Shown one piece after another: positions 1 through 5,896 of a DNA stretch of 9,142 bases. The notes under the pieces are model-generated. The model had not been told where the DNA came from. It made no database searches and saw only the letters and a list, made by a program, of their open reading frames with translations. The stretch spans positions 1 to 9,142 of the forward strand of contig JAUWJE010000054.1 in the NCBI GenBank assembly GCA_030607835.1, written 5' to 3'. Source of the stretch: Candidatus Fermentibacterota bacterium. GTDB lineage: Bacteria > Fermentibacterota > Fermentibacteria > Fermentibacterales > JCC-6. Position 1 is the first letter of the stretch. Each line of letters opens with the position of its first letter. A program made the position numbers and the translations under genes.

Positions 1-169
1 AGGACAAGCCATCCCCGGATGCGATTCTTCCAGCCATCCTGAGATACATGCCCTGATCCCGTACCGGCTCAGGGAAGTAACCTCCCAGATATATAAACCA
101 GGCAATTCTCGGCAGCAGGACAGCAAATACAATCAGGATGCTTTTATGCTTCAGCAGACAGTTCAGCAT
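1..169 (-). CDS. Membrane glycosyltransferase (GT-C fold, PMT/ArnT-like), N-terminal fragment
   Basis: An open frame starts at an ATG at 169 and runs off the left edge with no stop, giving 56 complete codons. The protein begins with a short basic segment, then a hydrophobic helix (about residues 10-30, with the run ILIVFAVLLPRIAWFIYLGG), then a loop containing RD (37-38), a tyrosine at 42 and a GDG near residue 53. That layout is typical of the first membrane helix and first outer loop of GT-C glycosyltransferases, which move sugars from polyprenyl-phosphate carriers; in that family an acidic residue in this loop is catalytic. The start overlaps the stop of the upstream ABC ATPase gene by 7 bases (ATGCTGA) and has no clear ribosome binding site, so translation is probably coupled. 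A role in building or modifying the exported polysaccharide is inferred from context. Only the N-terminus is visible, so the family is tentative. Confidence 0.6.
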   Translation of the reverse strand, partial: MLNCLLKHKSILIVFAVLLPRIAWFIYLGGYFPEPVRDQGMYLRMAGRIASGDGLS

Positions 170-1359
170 TGTTTCCAGGTTACATTGGAAAGCCGAAGCG
201 GAGGATCGATCCTGGCATCAAGAAGAGTAATGGGATAGAAGAACTCGAGCCAGTGATAATCTTTCCGAGCTAGTGGGTCTGTAAGTGCGAGCCCAAGAAT
301 GTAGGATCCTGGCTCTTCAACATCGAGCATTATCTCAATACTGATCTCAGTCGATTCATTGAACGAAAGCAGCGGTTCATTCATCTCCAGATTGTTTGTT
401 CCTATAATAGTCTCGCCATCGGGTCTGTGAAGTGAAAAGCCGGAAACCACACCATCAACAGTTCCCGGAAGGTGGGTTTTAATAACAGCATCAACTATGA
501 TTTTTTCTCCCTTTCGGAATATTCTTGCGGGTGTGCCTGACACGTTTCTAAGAGTGACCGAATCGAACCACACTTCGCGGGTGCCCCATTCTTTCGGTGA
601 GACTGTCGCTACATCATGTTTCTTTCGAACACCTTCAAGATATCCGGAAAGAACAGCCTCAACTTCCCCATCCATCTGTATTCTGCCATCATTCAGCCAG
701 ATAGCCCTGGTGCACAGTTTAGCTACCGCATTCATATCATGCGAAACGAAGATTATGGTTTTTCCATTCTTCCGGAAATCCCAGATGCGCTCGTAGCATT
801 TCTCCTGAAAACGCGCGTCTCCAACGGCAAGAACTTCATCAATCAGAAGAATATCCGGATCAACCGCTGTTGCCAGGCTGAAACCAAGACGCATGAACAT
901 CCCGTCGGAATAATATTTAACCGGAGTATCCATGAAACGAGTCAGTTCAGCAAATTCTGCTATCTCGGGAATAAGATTCTTCATGGCATTTCTATTAAGA
1001 CCAATGAGCGAGCCGTTCAGCATAAGGTTCTCCTCACCGGTAAGATCTGGATGGAAACCAACACCCAGATCCAGCAGAGAGGCAATTCTTCCCCCGGTCT
1101 CCGTAATCCCTGACGAAGGTTCGTAGATTCCGGCCAGAAGCTTCAGTGTAGTTGATTTGCCCGCACCGTTTGCACCGATCACCGCCAGAGCCTCTCCCGG
1201 TTCAACACTGAATGTCACACCCTCCAGCGCTGTGAACAATTCCATTTTCGTGCTGCGATTGAATAGATTCAGCATCGTGTCCCGCAATGTTACAGCTCTG
1301 TCGTGATAAAGCCTGTATGCAAGAGAAACATTTTCCATCTGAATTGCGCCAGGTTTCAT
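163..1359 (-). CDS. wzt: Polysaccharide/O-antigen ABC exporter ATPase, Wzt-like
   Basis: This is the cytoplasmic ATPase that powers export of a lipid-linked polysaccharide through the neighbouring permease. Numbered from the chosen ATG (398 residues): Walker A GANGAGKST at 62-70, a Wzt-type signature YSDGM at 150-154 in place of LSGGQ, Walker B ILLIDE at 170-175, and the H-loop histidine at 207. Residues about 255-390 form an extra C-terminal domain with the GFSLHRPDG pattern (307-315) seen in Wzt carbohydrate-binding domains, which in studied O-antigen systems recognise the finished chain. A longer frame exists from a TTG at 1380, but the ATG at 1359 has a strong AAGGAG ribosome binding site 10 bases upstream, so I prefer it. 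It starts 4 bases after the permease stop and overlaps the next gene by 7. Teichoic-acid-type export (TagH-like) is an alternative, less likely beside outer-membrane genes. Confidence 0.93.
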   Translation of the reverse strand: MKPGAIQMENVSLAYRLYHDRAVTLRDTMLNLFNRSTKMELFTALEGVTFSVEPGEALAVIGANGAGKSTTLKLLAGIYEPSSGITETGGRIASLLDLGVGFHPDLTGEENLMLNGSLIGLNRNAMKNLIPEIAEFAELTRFMDTPVKYYSDGMFMRLGFSLATAVDPDILLIDEVLAVGDARFQEKCYERIWDFRKNGKTIIFVSHDMNAVAKLCTRAIWLNDGRIQMDGEVEAVLSGYLEGVRKKHDVATVSPKEWGTREVWFDSVTLRNVSGTPARIFRKGEKIIVDAVIKTHLPGTVDGVVSGFSLHRPDGETIIGTNNLEMNEPLLSFNESTEISIEIMLDVEEPGSYILGLALTDPLARKDYHWLEFFYPITLLDARIDPPLRLSNVTWKQC

Positions 1360-1363
1360 TAAC

Positions 1364-2158
1364 CTACAACTCCTTGACAACTACAGGTTCAGCTTTCCTG
1401 AAAACAACTGAACCCAGTATCAGAAACACAACGGACCAGGCACTCAGTGAAATCCAGCACCATGCGGCTGGCCAGGTTCCAGTATAGAGTATGGAGTGCA
1501 TAATCTCCATGAATCCGGCAACCGGATTGAATCTCAGAATCTGAAGCAATCCGGGAGATTCGATGATCTGAACTCCGATTGAATCAAGTGGATAAATTAT
1601 TGGAGAAGCGTAGAACCATGCAAGAAGCAGAACCTCCACGAACTGTTTCACATCACGATAAAAGACATTTCCTATGGACAGAAGCATTCCCGCACCGATA
1701 GTCATTACCGTAAAAAGCAGTATTGCGGGAATCAGAAGAATGATGGACAATCCAGGAGTATGTCCAAAAATGATAAGTACGGCTTCCAGCACTACTAAAG
1801 CAAGGAGAAGATGAATCAGATTAGCCAGAACCTCAGCGACAGGAAGACACATTCTCGGAAAATGAATACTGCGGATAAGTCTGTGATTATCAAGCAGGCT
1901 GGATGTTGTGGCGCTAAGTGAAGATGAAAAGAAATTCCAGGGCAGCAATCCTGTAAGCAGAAAAAGAGAAAAATGTGGAATTGCTCCACCGAATCTGAGG
2001 ATTCTCGTAAATGCGAAGTAATAAACAATCATGCTGAAAAGAGGTTTCAGAAGAAACCATCCAAAGCCAAGAACAGAACGCTTATACCTTACTTTCAAAT
2101 CCTTGGAGACAAGACTCTCCATAAGAAGCCTCAGCCTGCTGATATTCCAATCAGTCAT
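1364..2158 (-). CDS. wzm: Polysaccharide ABC exporter permease, Wzm-like (ABC-2 family)
   Basis: This 264-residue integral inner-membrane protein is the channel half of the exporter. It begins with an amphipathic segment and the family hallmark KDLKVRYKRSVLGFGW (residues 19-34), followed by about six hydrophobic segments, a conserved FYRDVKQF cytoplasmic motif after the fourth, and an RFNPVAGFMEIM stretch before the last. Length and motif order match lipopolysaccharide-transport permeases of the ABC-2 family. The ATG overlaps the last 8 bases of plsY (ATGACTGA) and has AGGAG 5 bases upstream, inside plsY. Its last codons supply the ribosome binding site for the ATPase gene, so the two subunits should be made together. 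The substrate is not readable from the sequence; O-antigen or another lipid-linked glycan is inferred from the partner's C-terminal domain. Confidence 0.93.
   Translation of the reverse strand: MTDWNISRLRLLMESLVSKDLKVRYKRSVLGFGWFLLKPLFSMIVYYFAFTRILRFGGAIPHFSLFLLTGLLPWNFFSSSLSATTSSLLDNHRLIRSIHFPRMCLPVAEVLANLIHLLLALVVLEAVLIIFGHTPGLSIILLIPAILLFTVMTIGAGMLLSIGNVFYRDVKQFVEVLLLAWFYASPIIYPLDSIGVQIIESPGLLQILRFNPVAGFMEIMHSILYTGTWPAAWCWISLSAWSVVFLILGSVVFRKAEPVVVKEL
1370..1375 (-). promoter_or_regulatory. Ribosome binding site of the Wzt-like gene
   Basis: AAGGAG lies within the final codons of the permease gene, 10 bases before the ATG at 1359. It decides the start of the ATPase, excluding the longer TTG-initiated reading from 1380, and links translation of the two subunits. 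Confidence 0.75.
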
Positions 2159-2777
2159 TTTGACTCCTGTGAAAACTGAATCTTCTCTCTTCGTCCCTGA
2201 GAAGTCTCCTGATGTTTGATCTGTGCCGCACTATTATCAGAACCGCAACCAGAATCATGACCACCTGAACCGGTACTTTCCCGGGATCGAAAAGAAAAAC
2301 TGCTGGAATCATGCAGACGGCAGCACAGATCGAACCGAGTGAGACGTATCTGGTTAAGAGCAATATCAATACAAATACACCAACCCCTGTTGCCACAGAC
2401 AACGGCGATAACACAAGCAGAACTCCCAGAGCAGTTGCTACCCCCTTGCCTCCCCGAAAACCAAGCCATGGAGTGAATACATGCCCGAGAACAGCGCATA
2501 TCGCTACAAGCGCAACCACCGGATCACTCGCCGGGGGAACATTCAGCAATCCATTTGCTGCGGCAAGTACGGGAAGCGCTCCTTTCAAAGCGTCAAGGAA
2601 AAGACCGACAAGACCATATCCTGTACCACAGACCCGCATGAGGTTCGTCGCTCCGGCATTGCCGGAACCCTCGCTTCGAATATCAATACCCTTTAATCTT
2701 CCGAGCAACCATGACCATGGTACGGAACCGGATAAAAACCCCAGAAACAGATAGAAAATATCAGGCCAAAGTGTCAT
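2151..2777 (-). CDS. plsY: Glycerol-3-phosphate acyltransferase PlsY
   Basis: PlsY transfers an acyl group from acyl-phosphate to the 1-position of glycerol-3-phosphate, making lysophosphatidic acid in the first step of membrane phospholipid synthesis. The 208-residue protein is of normal family length and mostly hydrophobic. All three cytoplasmic motifs are present: GSGNAGATN (37-45), the GHVFTPWLGFRGGKGVAT block with the phosphate-binding glycines (98-115), and RHRSNIRRL near the C-terminus (184-192). The gene begins one base after the der stop (TGA-T-ATG) and overlaps the Wzm-like gene by 8 bases, so it sits inside the same transcript. No strong ribosome binding site is visible; AGGAAGAG lies rather far upstream, suggesting coupling to der. 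The C-terminal tail of about 16 residues is charged and less conserved in type. Confidence 0.97.
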   Translation of the reverse strand: MTLWPDIFYLFLGFLSGSVPWSWLLGRLKGIDIRSEGSGNAGATNLMRVCGTGYGLVGLFLDALKGALPVLAAANGLLNVPPASDPVVALVAICAVLGHVFTPWLGFRGGKGVATALGVLLVLSPLSVATGVGVFVLILLLTRYVSLGSICAAVCMIPAVFLFDPGKVPVQVVMILVAVLIIVRHRSNIRRLLRDEERRFSFHRSQND

Positions 2778-2778
2778 A

Positions 2779-4089
2779 TCAGTGTTTTCTCTTCCTGTAG
2801 ATGACCTTCATGGGAACCCCTCTCATGCCAAGACATTCCCTGAGATTATTTTCGATATAGCGCCGGTAGTTTTCGGGAATATCCTCCGGACGATTCGAGA
2901 ATATCAGTATTTTCGGAGGGCGCTGGCCAATCTGTGGGGCGTAAAACAGTCTAACAGGTTTCCCTCTTGGTGTTGGCGGCTGAACTTCCTCGACAGCCTG
3001 CATGAGCTTCCTGTTTATTTCAGAAGTCGGGAGATCCATATTCCTCACTCGCGCAACTTCAACTACAGTTGGAAGTATTCTGCCCACTCCCTCACCGGTG
3101 AGCGCTGAGAAGAAAATAATCGGGATCCACCTTGCCGGATGAAATCTTTGAATAATACTCTTGACCCAGAGTTCTTTGTCAATTCCAAGATCAATCTTGT
3201 TCACGCCGATAACAACACCTTTGCCCATCTCCCAGGCTTTACCGGCAATCCTGATATCCTGTTGAACAGGATACTCTGTAGCATCCATAAGGACCAGGAC
3301 AACATCACCTCTTGATATGGACTTCCATGCTCTGACAGTGCTGTAGAACTCAACATCATCCATTTTTTTTGTTCTTCTGCGAAGTCCAGCCGTATCGACG
3401 ATTCTGATATCATTGTCATTCCAGGATACATATGTATCGATGGAATCCCTTGTGGTTCCGGGAACATCTGTAACAATATTCCGATCTTCTCTGCAGACCC
3501 TGTTGACTATTGAACTCTTACCTACATTCGGCCTGCCCACAACGGCAAGAGATAATTCATTCTCTTCGCTCTGTTCAACTGCTGGAAGATCCTCTACAAC
3601 GGCATCAAGCAGGTCACCGGAACCAAGCCCGTGCTGTGCACTGATCGGCCACGGCTCTCCCAGACCCAGTCTGAAGAATTCCGGAACCAGTGGAATACGC
3701 TGATCGTTATCGACCTTGTTCACGGCCAGAAAGGCTGGCAGACCTGTTTTCCTGACAAGCTCGGCAGCTTCAATATCGAACGGATGAATTCCCGATACGA
3801 CATCAACAACAAGTATTACTGCGTCTGCTTCCTCAAGAGCCATCTGCACCTGCTCCCTGATACTCTCCTGAAAAGCGTCCTCGCTTCCAGGGGCAAGACC
3901 ACCAGTGTCGATTATGAAGAAATCGTGTCCCGTCCAGTTAGCCAGAGTGATGTTTCTATCTCTGGTAACTCCAGGAAGATCATCCACTATAGCAATTCTT
4001 CCACCTGCAATTCTGTTAAATAGTGTGGATTTGCCTACGTTGATTCTTCCCACGATGGCTACCGTTGGTATACTGGACAAGCTTTCCAT
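2779..4089 (-). CDS. der: Ribosome-assembly GTPase Der (EngA)
   Basis: Der is an essential GTPase with two tandem G domains that helps mature the 50S ribosomal subunit. In this 436-residue protein, G domain 1 has G1 GRINVGKST (14-22), DTGG (61-64) and NKVD (124-127). G domain 2 has GRPNVGKSS (185-193), GTTRD (211-215), DTAG (232-235) and NKID (297-300). The C-terminal KH-like domain (about 350-436) ends in the usual basic tail YRKRKH. The first G1 carries isoleucine where the family almost always has proline (position 16). The annotated ATG at 4089 has its AAAGG directly abutting it; a TTG at 4080 sits 8 bases after AAAGGA and would give a protein three residues shorter, so the exact start is uncertain. 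It is the first gene of the minus-strand run, followed one base later by plsY. Confidence 0.97.
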   Translation of the reverse strand: MESLSSIPTVAIVGRINVGKSTLFNRIAGGRIAIVDDLPGVTRDRNITLANWTGHDFFIIDTGGLAPGSEDAFQESIREQVQMALEEADAVILVVDVVSGIHPFDIEAAELVRKTGLPAFLAVNKVDNDQRIPLVPEFFRLGLGEPWPISAQHGLGSGDLLDAVVEDLPAVEQSEENELSLAVVGRPNVGKSSIVNRVCREDRNIVTDVPGTTRDSIDTYVSWNDNDIRIVDTAGLRRRTKKMDDVEFYSTVRAWKSISRGDVVLVLMDATEYPVQQDIRIAGKAWEMGKGVVIGVNKIDLGIDKELWVKSIIQRFHPARWIPIIFFSALTGEGVGRILPTVVEVARVRNMDLPTSEINRKLMQAVEEVQPPTPRGKPVRLFYAPQIGQRPPKILIFSNRPEDIPENYRRYIENNLRECLGMRGVPMKVIYRKRKH

Positions 4090-4110
4090 CCTTTCTCTAG
4101 ATTAACCATA

Positions 4111-4116
4111 ACTATA
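4111..4116 (-). promoter_or_regulatory. Possible -10 box for the der-plsY-wzm-wzt operon
   Basis: Read on the minus strand this is TATAGT, 21 bases before the der ATG, within the 64-base divergent spacer between der and the small plus-strand gene. No convincing -35 hexamer is found at 16-18 bases, so this is only a weak candidate. A promoter for the five-gene run should lie in this spacer or inside the opposite gene. Confidence 0.25.
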
Positions 4117-4171
4117 CGTTTTGAAGGCTTAATGAGGGAGTCTATCCCAACATATGAAGTTTGGAGAATAT

Positions 4172-4642
4172 ATGCTTTACTCCTGCCTGTTAACCATGGT
4201 CATTTTTTCAACACCTCCGAATATAAACGATATCCTGCCGGCTTTCAGAGACTCAATCATCCAGGGTAATGGACCAGGGGCTGTTGAAATGATATCGGAA
4301 CATGCAGTTCATGTTGTGGATTCTCTGCTTGCACATGATCCACAGCAGATTGTCCGGATTGTATCCTATTTCGGAATCGAGCTTGCTCTTCCCAGCGAGG
4401 GAAGCACGGATGCAAAGCAGATACTGGCTGATATTCTGTCAGATCCATCAGTTGCGGGTCTGGTTATGCTTATGGGAATATCCTTCGGAGATCAAATATC
4501 ATCCGGGGAGAGATCATTTATCCCTGTTGAATGGGGTTTCCCAGGCTCAAGAGACACCTTATTCATTGAGGTCACGGTCGAAGACGAACAGTGGAAAATC
4601 GATGACTATTTCGAGACTATCCCCTCTGGAAGGGGTTCATAG
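4172..4642 (+). CDS. Small protein of unknown function, probably secreted
   Basis: I do not recognise a named family. Read from the ATG at 4172 the protein is 156 residues: a short hydrophobic start (MLYSCLLTMVIF) compatible with a signal peptide or N-terminal anchor, then a helical acidic middle and a C-terminal part with alternating hydrophobic strands (FIPVEW, DTLFIEVTVEDEQWKIDDYF). That last pattern, ending in a Trp-Lys-Ile-Asp-Asp strand, resembles the final strands of NTF2-like or lipoprotein 'DUF' folds, but this is only an impression. An earlier in-frame ATG at 4154 would add six residues (MKFGEY) and a lysine to the leader, but it lacks a well-placed ribosome binding site, whereas 4172 has TTTGGAG 5 bases upstream. 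No lipobox is seen. It is divergent from der and 114 bases upstream of the GAF-HD-GYP gene on the same strand. Confidence 0.7.
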   Translation: MLYSCLLTMVIFSTPPNINDILPAFRDSIIQGNGPGAVEMISEHAVHVVDSLLAHDPQQIVRIVSYFGIELALPSEGSTDAKQILADILSDPSVAGLVMLMGISFGDQISSGERSFIPVEWGFPGSRDTLFIEVTVEDEQWKIDDYFETIPSGRGS

Positions 4643-4647
4643 AAAAG

Positions 4648-4686
4648 GTTCAAACCTGGATTGCAACATATAATATCTGTTTGAAC
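4648..4686 (+). repeat. Perfect 8-base inverted repeat flanking a TATAAT, possible operator
   Basis: The arms GTTCAAAC (4648-4655) and GTTTGAAC (4679-4686) are exact reverse complements separated by 23 bases. The AT-rich centre contains TATAAT (4669-4674). Arm centres are 31 bases apart, about three helical turns, which would suit a dimeric or paired regulator. It sits between the small secreted-protein gene and the GAF-HD-GYP gene. There is no T-run after it and the loop is long, so an intrinsic terminator is unlikely. No good -35 box accompanies the TATAAT, so promoter function is unproven. Confidence 0.4.
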
Positions 4687-4743
4687 TGGTGATATCCGGG
4701 AACAATGGGTATTGTATAAGTGCGATTAAACTGAATTAGCTTC

Positions 4744-4748
4744 GGGAG
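4744..4748 (+). promoter_or_regulatory. Ribosome binding site of the GAF-HD-GYP gene
   Basis: GGGAG lies 8 bases before the ATG at 4757, good spacing, and supports that start. There is no competing in-frame start close by. Confidence 0.7.
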
Positions 4749-4756
4749 ATTGAATT

Positions 4757-5896
4757 ATGCATCTCATCAGTTCGAGCAGGGATACTACCCGGCTTCAATC
4801 AATTATGAGAATTACAAGAGCTATAAGTACAGTACACGATCTACACAGATTGATAACTCTTCTCGCGTCTGAAACAAGCAAAGTCCTCAATGTGGAGCGT
4901 TCCACTGTTTTCCTCTATAACAGAAAAACAGATGAACTCTGGTCTTACGTAGCTGAAGGTGAATCAAACGAAATCCGCTTCAGTGCTGATCAGGGAATCG
5001 CAGGTTCGGTTTTTCGAACTGAAAAGACAATGATTCTGCACGATGTCTCCGTTGATGAAAGATTCAATAAAGAAATAGATAACACCACCGGATTTATAAC
5101 CAGAAATATGATTACAGCACCGATTATAAACCCTTCCGATCACTGCATCGGTGTTTTTCAGGTCATCAACAAAGAAGGTGGGAATTTCAGGGATGACGAT
5201 GCCGAATTCCTGGAGATTGTCGCCGCGGAAGCAGCAATAACCATTGAGAATGTCAGACTCCTGGAGAGTCGGAAACGAATGTTCGATAGTCTTATCAAGG
5301 CTCTTGTAATATCAATAGAAGCACGAGATCCGCTTACAGCTGGACACAGCTTTGATGTAACATTTCTCGCGGGTAAGATCGCCGAGTATCTGAAACTTGA
5401 CCAAGACACAAGCGAAGCGATCTACTACGCGGCACTTCTCCATGACTATGGAAAAATCGCTGTTCCTGACAGCATTCTGAAAAAGCCGGGTGCGATCTCC
5501 AAAGAGGAATTCTCCATTCTCAGAAAACATGTTCTGCATACTCGAATAATACTCTCCCCCATTGAATTTGAAGAGAGGCTTGAAAAGGTTCCGGTTTTCG
5601 CGTCGCAGCACCATGAAAGAATCGATGGACAAGGATATCCTGATGGACTCAAGGGTAATCAAATCTCAATAGGAGGAAGAATTATCGCTGTCGCTGACGT
5701 CTTCGAGGCACTTACAGCAAAAAGGCATTACCGTGAGCCGTTCAGCCACGGAAAAACGCTCAACATTCTTGTTGAAGGAATTGACACTCAGTTTGACAGG
5801 AATGCCGTTCTCGCCCTGAGACAGTATTTCATTGACATCGGCAAGATCAAACAGGAGGAAGTGCCCCTGCCAGAGAAAGCTGGAAATGCTTTCTGA
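4757..5896 (+). CDS. GAF-HD-GYP protein, probable cyclic-di-GMP phosphodiesterase
   Basis: This 379-residue soluble protein has a GAF sensor domain (about 22-170) joined by a short helix to an HD-GYP domain (about 175-360). HD-GYP enzymes hydrolyse the second messenger cyclic di-GMP, lowering its level and usually favouring motility over biofilm. Visible catalytic motifs are GHS (196-198), HDYGKIAVPD (229-238), histidines at 258 and 261, HHERIDGQGYPDGL (285-298) and the aspartate of AVADVFEALT (313). All the metal-binding positions expected from the family appear intact, so it is probably active. The GAF domain has NK at 138-139, F at 144 and D at 148, close to the NKFDE motif of cyclic-nucleotide-binding GAF domains, but with alanine at the usual glutamate. 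There is no receiver domain, signal peptide or membrane helix. Its last 11 bases overlap the adenylate cyclase gene. Confidence 0.93.
   Translation: MHLISSSRDTTRLQSIMRITRAISTVHDLHRLITLLASETSKVLNVERSTVFLYNRKTDELWSYVAEGESNEIRFSADQGIAGSVFRTEKTMILHDVSVDERFNKEIDNTTGFITRNMITAPIINPSDHCIGVFQVINKEGGNFRDDDAEFLEIVAAEAAITIENVRLLESRKRMFDSLIKALVISIEARDPLTAGHSFDVTFLAGKIAEYLKLDQDTSEAIYYAALLHDYGKIAVPDSILKKPGAISKEEFSILRKHVLHTRIILSPIEFEERLEKVPVFASQHHERIDGQGYPDGLKGNQISIGGRIIAVADVFEALTAKRHYREPFSHGKTLNILVEGIDTQFDRNAVLALRQYFIDIGKIKQEEVPLPEKAGNAF

Noticed and set aside
616..1113. 165-codon open frame on the plus strand
   Set aside because: Antisense to the conserved ATPase domain of the Wzt-like gene; no start signal or domain.
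1360..1380. Longer Wzt-like protein starting at TTG 1380
   Set aside because: It would overlap the permease gene and lacks a ribosome binding site; the ATG at 1359 has AAGGAG at good spacing and the extra seven residues (starting MSRSC) are not family-like.
2311..2754. 147-codon open frame on the plus strand
   Set aside because: It lies wholly antisense to plsY, which has all its family motifs; the product is Pro/Thr/Arg rich with no recognisable domain.
3631..4023. 130-codon open frame on the plus strand
   Set aside because: Antisense to the first G domain of der and without family features.
4621..4635. CCCCT/AGGGG hairpin as a terminator of the small secreted-protein gene
   Set aside because: The 5-base stem lies inside the coding region before the stop codon and has no following T-run.
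4681..4720. TTGAAC with TATTGT or TATAAG as a promoter for the GAF-HD-GYP gene
   Set aside because: Spacing from TTGAAC is 23 bases or more, outside the usual 16-18, and no other pairing is better.
5832..5885. Longer cyclase start at TTG 5832
   Set aside because: It would need a 65-base overlap with the GAF-HD-GYP gene, has no ribosome binding site, and adds a Cys/Arg-rich stretch that looks like out-of-frame translation.
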